Origin: Lamellibrachia columna
Lineage: Eukaryota > Annelida > Polychaeta > Sabellida > Siboglinidae
Direction of reading: 5' to 3'
NCBI GenBank assembly: GCA_963662155.1
Contig: OY759268.1
Span: 54,537,957 to 54,601,956 of the forward strand
Length of the DNA: 64,000 nucleotides
The position numbers and the translations under genes were made by a program. Shown piece after piece: positions 1 through 10,551 of the stretch (within the stretch, counting starts at the first letter, position 1; the number at the start of each line of letters is the position of its first letter). The notes under the pieces are model-generated. The model worked only from the letters and a program-made list of their open reading frames with translations. It did no database searches and was not told the DNA's origin.

Positions 1-249
1 TATGTGTACGTACATGGGTTTTTGTCCGAAATAAAAAGTATTCTGTTCTAACGACCACTGTCACTGCATCCTTTCACAAGAGTTTAACATGTTAAATTAC
101 CCATATTAAGTGACCTTAAGCTTAATACAAGTTTGACTGTATAATTACTCTAGCAACAAATTATTGCACTATTTCAATATCTTGTTCCTTTAGTTAACTT
201 ACTGATATCCTAGGAATGGGAAAACAACATGTGGCAGACCAATTAGGTG
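1..249. repeat. Duplicated block E, left-edge copy
   Basis: This stretch matches 49,303-49,549 almost base for base, and its first ~70 bases also match 10,960-11,030. The paralogy ends at base 249, inside the segment reading 'gaccaattaggtg'. A splice acceptor-like 'cctttag' at 187-193 precedes an exon-like stretch whose paralog at 49,493 has an open frame, while this copy has TGA in the same frame. It is probably a decayed piece of the recombinase-like gene block. Bases 250-310 show nothing recognisable. Confidence 0.6.
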
Positions 250-966
250 CCATTATAACGAGGACAATAAAAACACTGAAAGGTATGTTTGCAGAGGCAA
301 TGCAAGATGTGTATATTTGTTAGTCATTGATATATTCAAATGAACTTTGAGTATGTGTTCTAAATTAGTGTTACGGAGGTATTGATGGGCAATATATGAA
401 TTCGATATGTGCATGTGGGCGATAATGGGAGAACGTTCGTCTAACGCCCATAAATTACTTCAACAACAGACGAAAACACAAGGATCTGTTTATCTAAGAT
501 TTTGAAATGAAGTGAGATAAAAATCAATTTGAGGCCGTGAGACTATATCAAATATCTTGTTCTCCTGCTCAGGACAACAAATCTCCCAGATTTCTGCTGA
601 AACAAAACAAATTCTTTGCAGTCTAACAACAAATTGTTAATCCCTCCATTTACTAATGCCTGAACAATGTAGACCTGTCTAACCTGTGTCCTTGTGTCTT
701 GTGTGTCGCTGCCATTGTTTATAAGCCATAGACGAGCAAAGAACTGGCCCCTTCAGGTTCCCTATTGTCAATTTGTCACCCATTGTAAACCAGGCTTGAT
801 GTACAATCTGTTAACTATCCATTCAGATAATAACTCGATACATCATGGTATAAGTTGTATTATATTTATGTTCACATACAACAGATACAATACAGCATGG
901 ACGCTGCTCGAAGAGATCTTTGGGCTAAAGGTGAATGAAAAGTTCCCAAAGAAACTGCCTGAGTAG

Positions 967-1056
967 ACATCATGTGATGATTGTATCTGGGAAACAGACA
1001 GAAAAGGTCATTACAGCCACAATGGAATCACGCTAGAAGTCACTGTCGGACAAGAG
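967..1056 (+). CDS. Candidate 30-codon exon, unidentified gene (copy 1)
   Basis: A 90-nt open stretch reads TSCDDCIWETDRKG onward and ends in VTVGQE at a donor GAG|gtaaat, phase 0. The downstream exon at 1,736 continues in phase 0, giving VGQE-VRYTVYAVV across the junction. The same frame is open upstream from 694 but is cut by a TAG at 964-966, which is also present in the paralog at 25,336. The exon start is therefore uncertain, or the exon is pseudogenic. I do not recognise the family. Paired cysteines (C-x-x-C) are visible. The exact 90-nt length and donor are kept in the copy at 25,339-25,428. Confidence 0.45.
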
Positions 1057-1431
1057 GTAAATATATTTCTTTTACATTATACATTATCAAAGCCCGACTA
1101 CAGTGTGACAGGACTATCAACAGTTCTGTAATCATCACAGGTAGAAATGACAGTTAATTAGTCTTGTGGACAGGTAGTGCTGAGATGTTATTAGTCCCCA
1201 CAAACAGTTAGTGATGTTTTACAGGTGTCACTAGGCCATCTTGACAGAAACAATTCCATTCAAATTAAACTGTTGCCTCATATAACAAAATAATAGACTC
1301 CATTAAACATTATTTATTTTGGGTGTCAACAAGTCAAAACCTTTAAAGTCTTTTTATTAAAATGAATAGTACATGTTTTATATTGCAACAGCCCGAACTT
1401 GTCTGTGGGAGAAGTGTCCAAGATTATGTAT

Positions 1432-1572
1432 TGTCCTACACTGTCACTGGTAGCTACTTGTCCTACACTGTCACTGGTAGCTACTTGTCCTACACTGTCA
1501 CTGGTAGCTACTTGTCCTACACTGTCACTGGTAGCTACTTGTCCTACACTGTCACTGGTAGCTACTTGCCCC
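1432..1572. repeat. 27-bp minisatellite, about 5 copies
   Basis: The unit contains 'cactgtcactggtagctact' and is 27 bp (9 codons), so it stays open on both strands (SYTVTGSYL forward, GQVATSDSV reverse). It lies in the intron between the exons ending at 1,056 and starting at 1,736. Paralogous blocks carry about 10 copies (25,800-26,082) and 14 copies (32,606-32,992), so copy number changed after the block duplicated. The open frames here are not evidence of a gene. Confidence 0.95.
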
Positions 1573-1735
1573 AGACAGGCGTTAATGTCAAGCCCTGCTT
1601 TGTATCTTTTCCAGTGGTTCATACACTATAGAGTCTGTTTGTATATTTGGTGAACTTGTGAGCTTTTTATTGTCCTACTGGTTCTCCATACATATTTATT
1701 TGCTCTTTTTCAAATTTTTTTGGTATTCATATTAG

Positions 1736-1909
1736 GTGAGGTACACTGTTTACGCTGTTGTGTCATTTTATCCCAACCTGGAGGTAGAGGCAGGCCCTGA
1801 ATTATGGCTCAGTGATGGCGACACAACATGTGAATGGCCTCCCAACAATGTGACGCCTGCCATAGAATCAAGGCACAGCCCAGAGCTGACTGGACAACAT
1901 GTAGCATAG
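1736..1909 (+). CDS. Candidate terminal exon with C-x-W-P-P motif (copy 1)
   Basis: After the acceptor 'tattcatattag' a 58-codon frame reads VRYTVYAVVSFYPNLEVE, then PELWLSDGDTTCEWPPNN, and ends at a TAG. It joins in phase to the exon ending at 1,056. Three copies (here, 26,258-26,431 and 33,169-33,342) keep the same length and stop position with only a few substitutions. The W-L-x-D ... C-x-W-P-P spacing is loosely reminiscent of N-terminal segments of invertebrate BEN/DUF4806-type proteins, but this is a weak resemblance and the stop may itself be a lesion. Confidence 0.45.
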   Translation: MRYTVYAVVSFYPNLEVEAGPELWLSDGDTTCEWPPNNVTPAIESRHSPELTGQHVA

Positions 1910-2172
1910 CTCCTGAAGAAAGGCATAAGTAAATATGGAACAAGATCAAATTATTGAATAAACGTCACAGATTTTAGAAATGAAAAGGAAAGAGGAGTCG
2001 ATTAAACGTCAAGATTCAAATTCAAACATCTAATTCTGATTAATATGTTTGTAAACATTGTTTTCTAACTCCAGCGAGCTTATATACCTAAAGAATAATG
2101 GTAATGATATATAAAGTAGAGTGCATTATTAATATTGTGTAATGATATTACTAACGGCTCTCTTTGTTCCAG

Positions 2173-2271
2173 CATGTTCCGTGGCTAACTGTAAAGAATG
2201 CTCCGCCAGTGACAGTGCTGTGTATCTAACGTGCGAAACTGATTTCGTTGTGAAAGAAAACGCCTGTCAAG
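2173..2271 (+). CDS. Furin/EGF-like Cys-rich exon (copy 1)
   Basis: The exon is bounded by a strong acceptor (pyrimidine tract then 'ttccag') and a donor CAAG|gtattt. It is 99 nt and symmetric (phase 1-1), as expected of a shuffled extracellular module. The protein begins ACSVANCKECSASDS and ends with CETDFVVKENAC, with the C-x-x-C ... C ... C spacing of furin-like/growth-factor-receptor Cys-rich repeats. Alternatively, an ATG at 2,142 reads MILLTALFVPACS straight into the same frame and looks like a signal peptide. That reading ends at a TAA a few codons past the donor (2,287-2,289) here but stays open longer in the paralog at 33,575. I cannot decide between internal exon and first exon. Confidence 0.55.
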
Positions 2272-2599
2272 GTATTTCCTTTTTGTGTTAAATTTCGCTG
2301 ACATAGAACGAGTATTTCAACAAAATATCATTGCCCTGTGGCGTACAGAAAAACGGCATCCATTCAGAATGCTGATAGTGGCTTCAGGAAGGCAGGTCTG
2401 TGGTCATTGACCATATACGTATTTCAAGACTCCGACTTCGCTGCTGCTACGGTAACTAATGTAATCACGGAAGCTGCACAAGAGCACAACCCCATGCCAC
2501 AGAACCACAGCAATTTAAGCAAGCACTCACACACCTAGCCCCAAACAAACATGACTAAATAGCATTCAGACCCAACCCTGACCGTTTGACTCCATAGGA

Positions 2600-3147
2600 G
2601 TGTTGGCCAGTAACAATACAAGACAAGAAGCCACCTCTGACCCCAACTGTTGCAGCCTCAGCACTGACAGCTGTTGCCATGGTGACTGCACAACAGCACA
2701 ACCCCATGCCACCTCTGACCCCAACTGTTGCAGCCCCAGCACTGACAGATGTTGCCATGGTGACTGCACAAGAGCACAACCCTACGCCACCTCTGACACC
2801 AGTTGTTGCAGCTCCAGCACTGACAGCTGTTTCCATGGAAACTACCAGAGTTATGACCACCAAAAAAAGAAACTAGCTAAACAAAGCAAAGTCGGACCGG
2901 AGATAGCTATGCCTACTAGGCCTACACCCACCCAAGAGCCCAGTACTTCTAAGACCACTGCATCTCAATCGAGAGCACACAACAGTTTTGATCCAACCAA
3001 ACCTTGTCGACTGCAGCTCAACAAGGAAATCGAAGGCTGCAGAACGGGTCAATGGTGCACTGTTTTGTACGATGGTAAAATCTACCCAGACATAATGCGA
3101 CGAGTCATGGATATAACGAAAGAAACTGTGGCGGTGCAGTGCATGTA
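2600..3147 (+). pseudogene. Remnant with 78-bp repeats and a GQWC/YDG domain (copy 1)
   Basis: About three 78-bp repeats (2,640-2,850, encoding Pro/Thr/Ala-rich text in one frame and Cys-rich text in another) run into a segment reading CRTGQWCTVLYDGKIYPD and ending VQCM before TAA. Beyond the TAA the same frame continues as VGHNRF, TGA, WPLKDD. This matches a domain pattern seen in many uncharacterised invertebrate proteins (W-x-V-x-Y-D-G ... Y-P-G ... V-x-C-M ... G-x-N-R-F-x-W-P ... D-D), here broken by two stops. The copy at 34,286-34,640 has the same two stops, so the decay predates the duplication. Function unknown. Confidence 0.6.
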
Positions 3148-3714
3148 AATTGTGGGACATAACAGGTTCTGATGGCCTCTGAAGGATGACACAGCAGTGT
3201 ACGAATTGCAGTTGACACTATATAGGCATAGTGCGACAAGTAATGGATGTGATGAAATACTCTATGGTGCCAGTGCACGCAGTTGTGAGACAGAACATGT
3301 TGTGGTGAGCTCTAAAGGTTGTCGATCATTTCCACTGGCCTATTCCGGAGCCATTGATAGAAGACTATGAACATTAGGCCCTGTTAACATTTCATTTGAC
3401 TATTCATTAATTTTATGTTTCTAATGAACACTATATTTTATTATTTTATTTATTAATTCAAAGTTTGGTCTACATAATTTGTTTGTTTGTCCAGTCACAC
3501 ACTGGTATTTATTAGTATATTGTGTTTGACTATTGATAACTATTATTGTCCTAATGAACACTATTTGTTATTTATGTATCATTTCAAAATTATCCTATAT
3601 ATAATCATTTTAATTTTGGTCCAATCGAAGACATTGGGTGGTCCAATCGAGGAAACCGTGGCCATGATTGGGCTGTTTTGTAATTTTTTTTTTTTTTTTT
3701 TATTTCTTGTTGAA

Positions 3715-3720
3715 AATAAA
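3715..3720 (+). terminator. Candidate poly(A) signal
   Basis: AATAAA lies downstream of the GQWC remnant, after a T-rich stretch at 3,682-3,702. The paralog at 35,096-35,101 keeps it. This is a plausible 3' end of the decayed gene, inferred from position only. Confidence 0.35.
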
Positions 3721-4097
3721 ATATAAACTCTATGTTAGTATATTGTTTACATCAATTCCATTTGTTTCGGAGTCTATATTCAAGTTTATCGTTAAGGGTC
3801 CCAATCCCGGCAACTCTCCCCTATACGTAACATAGTTTCAAACAAAAACGATTGTTATTTTGTTCCTACACACAAGCAAACACTATCCACAATTGAAACT
3901 GAGAGATTTATTGAAAACAATTAGGAGTTTACCAAATTAAATGATGATGTGCAGATTCTGTACATCATAAATATGTAAGTTGTGGCAGTGGTGAAATCAT
4001 GATTTACATTACATTCACTGTGTGGCGCCACTGGTGAGGAGTTTCGCTCAAATCATAAATCAGTGAATGACTATTGAGAGAGATCATTTATTTGTAG

Positions 4098-4207
4098 TTG
4101 AAGAAATTGTTCCATTGGTTGTGGAGCCATCGTCTGTGGTCGGCTGGATCGTGTACGCCCTCTTAGAACACAACTTCTGGATGCAAGAGGGTGAGGAACA
4201 GTGCACA
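4098..4207 (+). pseudogene. GARS1: GARS1 exon B, copy 1 (motif 3)
   Basis: The acceptor 'atttgtag' leads into TT + EEIVPLVVEPSSVVGWIVYA and then EGEEQCT at a donor ACA|gtgagt (110 nt, phases 1 to 0). This is the class II motif 3 region of glycyl-tRNA synthetase, where family members read V-E-P-S-F-G-x-G-R-I. The motif 3 arginine, which contacts ATP, is replaced by Trp (TGG), consistent with CpG decay of CGG; the copy at 35,477 still has CGG (Arg). The FG-type pair is also changed to VV. It joins in phase to the exon at 5,051. A functional enzyme from this copy is unlikely. Confidence 0.8.
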
Positions 4208-5050
4208 GTGAGTGTCACGTCAAATATTCTCCAAATAAAGCTTACTTCTAGTACAAGACATTTTGTGCAAGTCCAATTTGAAACACACTGGGATATTCTG
4301 AGTTTGTCTGATTGATTGTTTCACATATAAGGGCAGCCCACTGATGATCTGACAATCTGTCTCCACCTTTGTCCGTCCCTTGCTGCCACTTGTGTCTCAT
4401 GGAAGTCAAGTCCTGTCTTGTCTTTGATGTTGTCTGTCCAGTTCTTTCTCTGTCTCTCTCTGTGTCTTGGAGGAAGACTACTAGGCCAGTGGATGCCATA
4501 TGCTAAATTGAATGTATGTAACATTTAGTAAGTAGACGTGATTTTTAAATTAAACAAATGAAAAAATATGCCTATCACTTTATGTTCATTATTTGAAATT
4601 ACGGCCCTTGTATCTCCCAGAATGCAATGTGCATGTTGACAAACACATATGTAGATGTATAACTTGTTCTCTTTCTGTACCTTTATCAGTTTAAGACGAC
4701 TGATTTGATTGGATTTGCTGGTTTATTTGATTAACTGGCATTGAACAATATACCCCTTTTACATAAAGGGAAATAACCACCAAAGTGGGGCAAATATTTT
4801 ACTACAAGACTGCATACTTTGTGATGTACAAATGTTTATGAGATATAATCTACACATGGTTTCATGTTACTGGTCTCCTGGGGCCAGTTTAGTTTAACAG
4901 GAACAACTGTCAGCCCTGTTTGTTGAAATAAACTATTGTAGCTATGCTACAGGTGATTATTGTCTTAAACTGTTTTATAAGAACAATTATCACTAAGCAG
5001 GTTGTTATCCACGAATCACTGAGTAATACAATGTTTCTGTCTGTCTGCAG
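4208..5050. other. Intron-like interval, no gene seen
   Basis: The first part, to about 4,620, is shared with 39,427-39,850. The remainder appears single-copy here and AT-rich. I see no coding signal. The interval has the position of the GARS1 intron between exons B and C. Confidence 0.5.
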
Positions 5051-5144
5051 CACCTTGCCCTGCCGCCAGTAATTGCCCCGTACAAATGTTCAGTTCTGCT
5101 GCTAAGCTACAACCCTGAGTTTACGTCATTTGTGAAACATATCT
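5051..5144 (+). pseudogene. GARS1: GARS1 exon C (start of anticodon-binding domain)
   Basis: A 94-nt segment after 'gtctgcag' reads HLALPPVIAPYKCSVLLLSY then NPEFTSFVKHI and stops at a donor ATCT|gtaagt (phase 0 to 1). It matches the GARS1 segment that follows motif 3 and opens the C-terminal anticodon-binding fold (family pattern P-x-V-x-A-P-x-K-C-S-V-L-x-L-S). The junction from exon B (EEQCT|HLALPP) is in frame. No inactivating change is visible in this exon, but its partner exons are damaged. It is the only copy of exon C in the window. Confidence 0.85.
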
Positions 5145-5232
5145 GTAAGTATTACCTGTGTTTGTTGTGTACTATATACTGCAAGAGAAGTATTCTTCTT
5201 TGTGTAGTCATAGCCTCAATTACAGCGTTGGT

Positions 5233-8012
5233 GTCTCATTGCAATCTCTCTATCCATTTCAAGTCCACCATCTCTCCTATGCTCCATGTTGTCAATCTCT
5301 CTATCCACTTCAAGCCCACTATCTCTCCTATGCTCCATGTTGTCAATCTCTCTATCCACTTCAAGTCCACCATCTCTCCTATGCTCTATGTTGTCAATCT
5401 CTCTATCCACTTCAAGTCCACCATCTCTCCTATGCTCCATGTTGTCAATCTCTCTATCCACTTCAAGCCCACCATCTCTCCTATGCTCCATGTTGTCAAT
5501 CTCTCTATCCACTTCAAGTCCACCATCTCTCCTATGCTCCATGTTGTCAATCTTTCTATCCACTTCAAGCCCACCATCTCTCCTATGCTCCATGTTGTCA
5601 ATCTCTCTATCCACTTCAAGTCCACCATCTCTCCTATGCTCCATGTTGTCAATCTCTCTATCCACTTCAAGCCCACCATCTCTCCTATGCTCCATGTTGT
5701 CAATCTCTCTATCCACTTCAAGTCCACCATCTCTCCTATGCTCCATGTTGTCAATCTCTCTATCCACTTCAAGCCCACCATCTCTCCTATGCTCCATGTT
5801 GTCAATCTCTCTATCCACTTCAAGCCCACCATCTCTCCTATGCTCCATGTTGTCAATCTCTCTATCCACTTCAAGTCCACCATCTCTCCTATGCTCAATG
5901 TTGTCAATCTCTCTATCCACTTCAAGCCCACCATCTCTCCTATGCTCGATGTTGTCAATCTCTCAAGTCGGCCATCTCTCCTATGCTCAATGTTGTCAAT
6001 CTCTCTATCCACTTCAAGTCCACCATCTCTCCTATGCTCAAAGTTGTCAATCTCTCTATCCACTTCAAGTCCACCATCTCTCCTATGTTCCATGTTGTCA
6101 ATCTCTCTATCCACTTCAAGCCCACCATCTCTCCTATGCTCCATGCTGTCAATCTCTCTATCCACTTCAAGTCCACCATCTCTCCTATGCTCCATGTTGT
6201 CAATCTCTCTATCCACTTCAAGCCCACAATCTCTCCTATGCTCGATGTTGTCAATCTCTCAAGTCCGCCATCTCTCCTATGCTCAATGTTTTCAATCTCT
6301 ATATCCACTTCAAGTCCACCATCTCTCCTATGCTCAATGTTGTCAATCTATCTATCCACTTCAAGTCCACCATCTCTCCTATGTTCCATGTTGTCAATCT
6401 CTCTATCCACTTCAAGTCCACCATCTCTCCTATGCTCAATGTTGTCAATCTATCTATCCACTTCAAGCCCACCATCTCTCCTATGCTCCATGTTGTCAAT
6501 CTCTCTATCCACTTCAAGTCCACCATCTCTCCTATGCTCCATGTTGTCAATCTCTCTATCCACTTCAAGCCCACAATCTCTCCTATGCTCGATGTTGTCA
6601 ATCTCTCAAGTCCGCCATCTCTCCTATGCTCAATGTTGTCAATCTCTATATCCACTTCAAGTCCACCATCTCTCCTATGCTCAATGTTGTCAATCTATCT
6701 ATCCACTTCAAGTCCACCATCTCTCCTATGTTCCATGTTGTCAATCTCTCTATCCACTTCAAGTCCACCATCTCTCCTATGCTCGATGTTGTCAATCTCT
6801 CTATCCACTTCAAGTCCACCATCTCTCTTATGCTCCATGTTGTCAATCTCTCTATCCACTTCAAGCCCACCATCTCTCCTATGCTCCATGTTGTCAATCT
6901 CTCTATCCACTTCAAGTCTACCATCTCTCCTATGCTCCATGTTGTCAATCTCTCTATCCACTTCAAGTCCACCATCTCTCCTATGCTCCATGTTGTCAAT
7001 CTCTCTATCCACTTCAAGCCCACCATCTCTCCTATGCTCCATGTTGTCAATCTCTCTATCCACTTCAAGTCCACCATCTCTCCTATGCTCAATGTTGTCA
7101 ATCTCTCTATCCACTTCAAGCCCACCATCTCTCCTATGCTCCATGTTGTCAATCTCTCTATCCACTTCAAGTCTACCATATCTCCTATGCTCCATGTTGT
7201 CAATCTCTCTATCCACTTCAAGTCCACCATCTCTCCTATGCTCCATGTTGTCAATCTCTCTATCCACTTCAAGTCTACCATCTCTCCTATGCTCCATGTT
7301 GTCAATCTCTCTATCCACTTCAAGTCCACCATCTCTCCTATGCTCCATGTTGTCAATCTCTCTATCCACTTCAAGCCCACCATCTCTCCTATGCTCCATG
7401 TTGTCAATCTCTCTATCCACTTCAAGTCCACCATCTCTCCTATGCTCAATGTTGTCAATCTCTCTATCCACTTCAATCCCACCATTTCTCCTATGCTCCA
7501 TGTTGTCAATCTCTCAAGTCCGCCATCTCTCCTATGCTCGATGTTGTCAATCTCTCTATCCACTTCACGTCCACCATCTCTCCTATGCTCAATGTTGTCA
7601 ATCTCTCTATCCACTTCAAGTCCACCATCTCTCCTATGTTCCATGTTGTCATTCTCTCTATCCACTTCAAGTCCACCATCTCTCCTATGCTCGATGTTGT
7701 CAATCTCTCTATCCACTTCAAGTCCACCATCTCTCCTATGTTCGATGTTGTCAATATCTCTATCCACTTCAAGTCCATAATCTCTCCTATGCTCGATGTT
7801 GTTAATTTCTCTATCCACTTCAAGCCCACCATCTCTCCTATGCTCCATGTTGTCAATCTCTCTATCCACTTCAAGTCCACCATCTCTCCTATGCTCGATG
7901 TTGTCAATCTCTCTATCCACTTCAAGTCCATCATCTCTCCTATGCTCGATGTTGTCAATCTCTCTATCCACTTCAAGTCCACCACGTCTCCTATGCTCGA
8001 TTTTGTCAATCC
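5233..8012. repeat. 51-bp minisatellite, about 54 units, with 41-bp variants
   Basis: The unit contains 'tgttgtcaatctctctatcc' and 'aagtccaccatctctcctat'. It is 51 bp = 17 codons and lacks stops in most frames, so open frames of up to about 960 codons run through it on both strands (LSIHFKSTISPML forward, DREIDNMEHRRDGGLE reverse). These frames are artefacts. Shortened 41-bp units, missing about 10 bp after 'caatctct', occur near 5,960, 6,256, 6,605 and 7,512 and shift all frames. Blocks between short units resemble each other, indicating higher-order duplication. The array starts about 90 bp into the intron after GARS1 exon C. A 2.5-unit relic with the same right flank is at 57,297-57,418. 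Confidence 0.97.
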
Positions 8013-8345
8013 ATCTCATTTTTTCTACCTCTGGTCTTCTTGTTCCAATGGCCGTACTTAGTCAGCTTTCTTCCCTTAATGAAACAACTGACCTTTCTTA
8101 ACCCCTACTTTATTTTTATTTGGAAATAAACAATCGAAACATTTATAGCCTGTCTCTATAAAAAGTATGACAGACACAAATTAGTGTCTGCATTGACCAC
8201 CTCTCTGTATTGACCACCTCTCTGTATTGACCACCTCTCCATAATGACTAGCCACCCACTACATCTATATTTACTGTTGATTGTATTGAGCATCTGCTTA
8301 AGCAAAGAAATTCACCTTTTAGCTTAACATAACTATGATATTCAC
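8013..8345. repeat. Duplicated flank with 17-bp repeats
   Basis: Bases 8,013-8,230 match 57,418-57,650. Bases 8,147-8,345 match 35,577-35,822. The shared core holds 3-4 units of 'attgaccacctctctgt' (17 bp) at 8,193-8,245. Confidence 0.8.
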
Positions 8346-9128
8346 ACAGCGTCTGTATTCTACACAGTCATATACATTAAATATAGATCTTATATATACA
8401 TTGAGCATAAGTTTATGTGATAACTAATTTGCAACATTAATAATAATAGAATATAAATATCAAAGCTATGAATAAATATTAAATTAAAAGGTTATAATAT
8501 TAAAATACTCAGTCAGAGTCAGACAATTAGTATTACATATTATAAAATTTTGCTATTATTATTATTTCTTACTGTTTCTATTACATTAACACAAATCTAT
8601 ATCTAATACTCTGGCATTATTACTTTCGCTAAACGTTAATTAAAATTTGTTTCGAAGATCATCCTTCTTTTTCACCATCTTAAAATTATTCCAGATTATC
8701 ATTGTGACAAACATGTCCAACATTGTTTTTGTGAACATACAATTTGTATCAGTTGAGTTATTTGTACATTACTTTCATCAACAGAATAATGTATAATTGT
8801 TTGTGCTATGATGACAACGTGAAGGTTGCACTGAACTGACTCCAGTGTGTGGAGCAACCAGTGTCAATGAAAGAAGTGATTTAAGTGATGTCAATGACGA
8901 TATTTATCTTTTAATACTTGGATCGGTGTTTAGCATTCAGCCCAGTATGAGCCTTTAGAGTGGGTCAGCTGCAAGGTTATAAGTTGTTCATTCTGTCATT
9001 ATTTCACTTGCATGCAAAGCCCTTTAACAATATTCCATCATCTTTCATCTTTTCCTTAGAAGCCTGTATATCAGAAAGCACATTTGTCTAATTAGCTGTC
9101 ATGAAATATTGTCAAATGTTTTTTTCAG

Positions 9129-9183
9129 ACTTTCTGACGACAACAGTCCGTTTGCCAGTGACACTGACAGTGAACCTTATTTT
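9129..9183 (+). CDS. Ser/Asp-rich linker exon 1 (copy 1)
   Basis: A 55-nt exon between 'ttttttcag' and TTTT|gtaagt (donor at 9,184) encodes LSDDNSPFASDTDSEPYF. Such acidic serine runs are typical of the linker between the recombinase-like and C-terminal domains of invertebrate Crypton-derived proteins. It exits in phase 0, which the exon at 9,352 accepts. A paralog with changes is at 47,175-47,229. Confidence 0.5.
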
Positions 9184-9351
9184 GTAAGTGTTTAATAAGT
9201 CTAATTAATTTATCTAATTAATAAGCTCCATTTAAAACTTCATCAACTAATTTAGCCTATCGCAAATCTATGTCCAAATATGCAGTGTTTGAATAGTTTA
9301 AGTAACATCCGCAGTCGATTGAATATAAATTCATATTTTTTTCCTTTGCAG

Positions 9352-9409
9352 AAGGTTTCTTCACCAAAACAATCGGAAGAACTTGTTGATGCGTCTGTAT
9401 CATTTGATG
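9352..9409 (+). CDS. Linker exon 2 (copy 1)
   Basis: A 58-nt exon after 'tcctttgcag' encodes KVSSPKQSEELVDASVSFD and leaves in phase 1 at GATG|gtaagt. It is intact here; the paralog at 47,541 has a TAA in the same frame. Its position after linker exon 1 is the same in both blocks. Confidence 0.5.
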
Positions 9410-9784
9410 GTAAGTTAGATTAATTTAGCTTCAATAATTTTTTTTAAATAATTGAAACTAACTTACTTAATATTGATTAAACGCGTGATCAATGTGGCTA
9501 ACAGGGTAGTAGGGTTTCATAGATTTTGAGACACAATTACAGTTACAGATTGATCAATACACTAATTCAGTGCCATTAACATATGTACAATATAGATCAC
9601 AAGCAATAACTTTATTACAAATGTGTCTTTACATTCACTTCACAAACTGCCCGACTTGAGTGGTCACTCAGTCCAGATGTCTGTCACTGAAGGGTCAGTT
9701 GGTTGCCTTATTTAAACTGTTGCAACTGACATGGTTTCATTTCAGTGTTGTTGCAGGTTGCATTCAGGTTGGTGTTCGGAAACA

Positions 9785-10190
9785 CATGTTTGTGTTCTGA
9801 TATTCCTAAGCTTTTACTTAATGTTTTAGGTACACATGTTTGTGTTCTGATATTCCTAAGGTTTTACTTCATGTTTTAGGTACACATGTTTGTGTTCTGA
9901 TATTCCTATGGTTTTACTTCATGTTTTAGGTACGCATGTTTGTATTATGATATTCCTAAGCTTTTACTTAATGTTTTAAGTACACATGTTTGTGTTCTGA
10001 TATTCCTAAGCTATTACTTAATGTTTTAGGTACACATGTTTGTGTTCTGATATTCCTAAGGTTTTACTTAATGTTTTAGATACACATGTTTGTGTTCTGA
10101 TATCCTATGGTTTTACTTCATGTTTTAGGCACACATGTTTGTGTTCTGATATTCTTAAGGTTTTACTTCATGTTGGGAAACGTGTTTGTG
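9785..10190. repeat. 50-bp repeat array, about 8 units (copy 1)
   Basis: The unit contains 'tacacatgtttgtgttctga' and 'cttaatgttttagg'. Each unit carries a 'gttttag|g' that resembles a splice acceptor. The homologous array at 47,960-48,440 has about 10 units. It lies in the intron between linker exons 2 and 3. Bases 9,410-9,784 and 10,191-10,500 show no other feature. Confidence 0.9.
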
Positions 10191-10500
10191 TTCTAATGTT
10201 CTTGAACCTTTACTTAAGTGTTGTGGCGGGTTCAATTCCTGTTGGTGTTCTGATTAACATACCTGGTTGGACACACGTGGTATTGGTTCTTTCATTCCAT
10301 CTTTAATTATCAACAAACATAAATCAAACACTTAAATATATGTACATTGAAAAAATCTTATTCTGACAAGCATCCTTCAAACTTACATAATTTTTTGTCT
10401 TTGTGCTGCTCTATTTGAAAACAGTGAAAATATTGTTGTATTCTTCCGTGCAATATTTGATTACAGTCGTTTTCAGATCATGTTTTTAATTGTTCTTCAG

Positions 10501-10551
10501 CCTTATCGATACAGCGGCCAACACATCTGGATCTGATGATGCAGGCAAAAA
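10501..10551 (+). CDS. Linker exon 3 (copy 1)
   Basis: A 51-nt segment between 'ttgttcttcag' and AAAAA|gtaagc is preserved identically at 48,775-48,825. One frame is acidic (LIDTAANTSGSDDAGKK) and resembles the other linker exons. The frame predicted from the previous exon's phase reads ALSIQRPTHLDLMMQAK instead. I cannot tell which is used, or whether an additional exon intervenes. Confidence 0.4.

Larger units (their letters stand above)
310..1985. repeat. Duplicated block A, copy 1
   Basis: Bases 310-520 match 32,355-32,530, bases 562-1,985 match 24,935-26,510, and 1,575-1,985 match 32,995-33,425. The block holds two candidate exons (967-1,056 and 1,736-1,909) and an intervening 27-bp minisatellite. 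Substitutions among copies are scattered and single-base, so the copies are not assembly repeats of one allele. Confidence 0.8.
1930..4290. repeat. Duplicated block B, copy 1
   Basis: The block is colinear with 33,350-35,575 and carries a furin-like exon, 78-bp coding-like repeats, a GQWC-domain remnant, a poly(A)-signal region and GARS1 exon B. Its 3' part (3,815-4,620) is present a third time at 39,030-39,850. Confidence 0.85.

Noticed and set aside
5132..8061. Very long open frames (839-967 codons forward, up to 457 reverse)
   Set aside because: They run entirely within a 51-bp repeat lacking stop codons; frames exist on both strands and shift at 41-bp units, so they are not genes.
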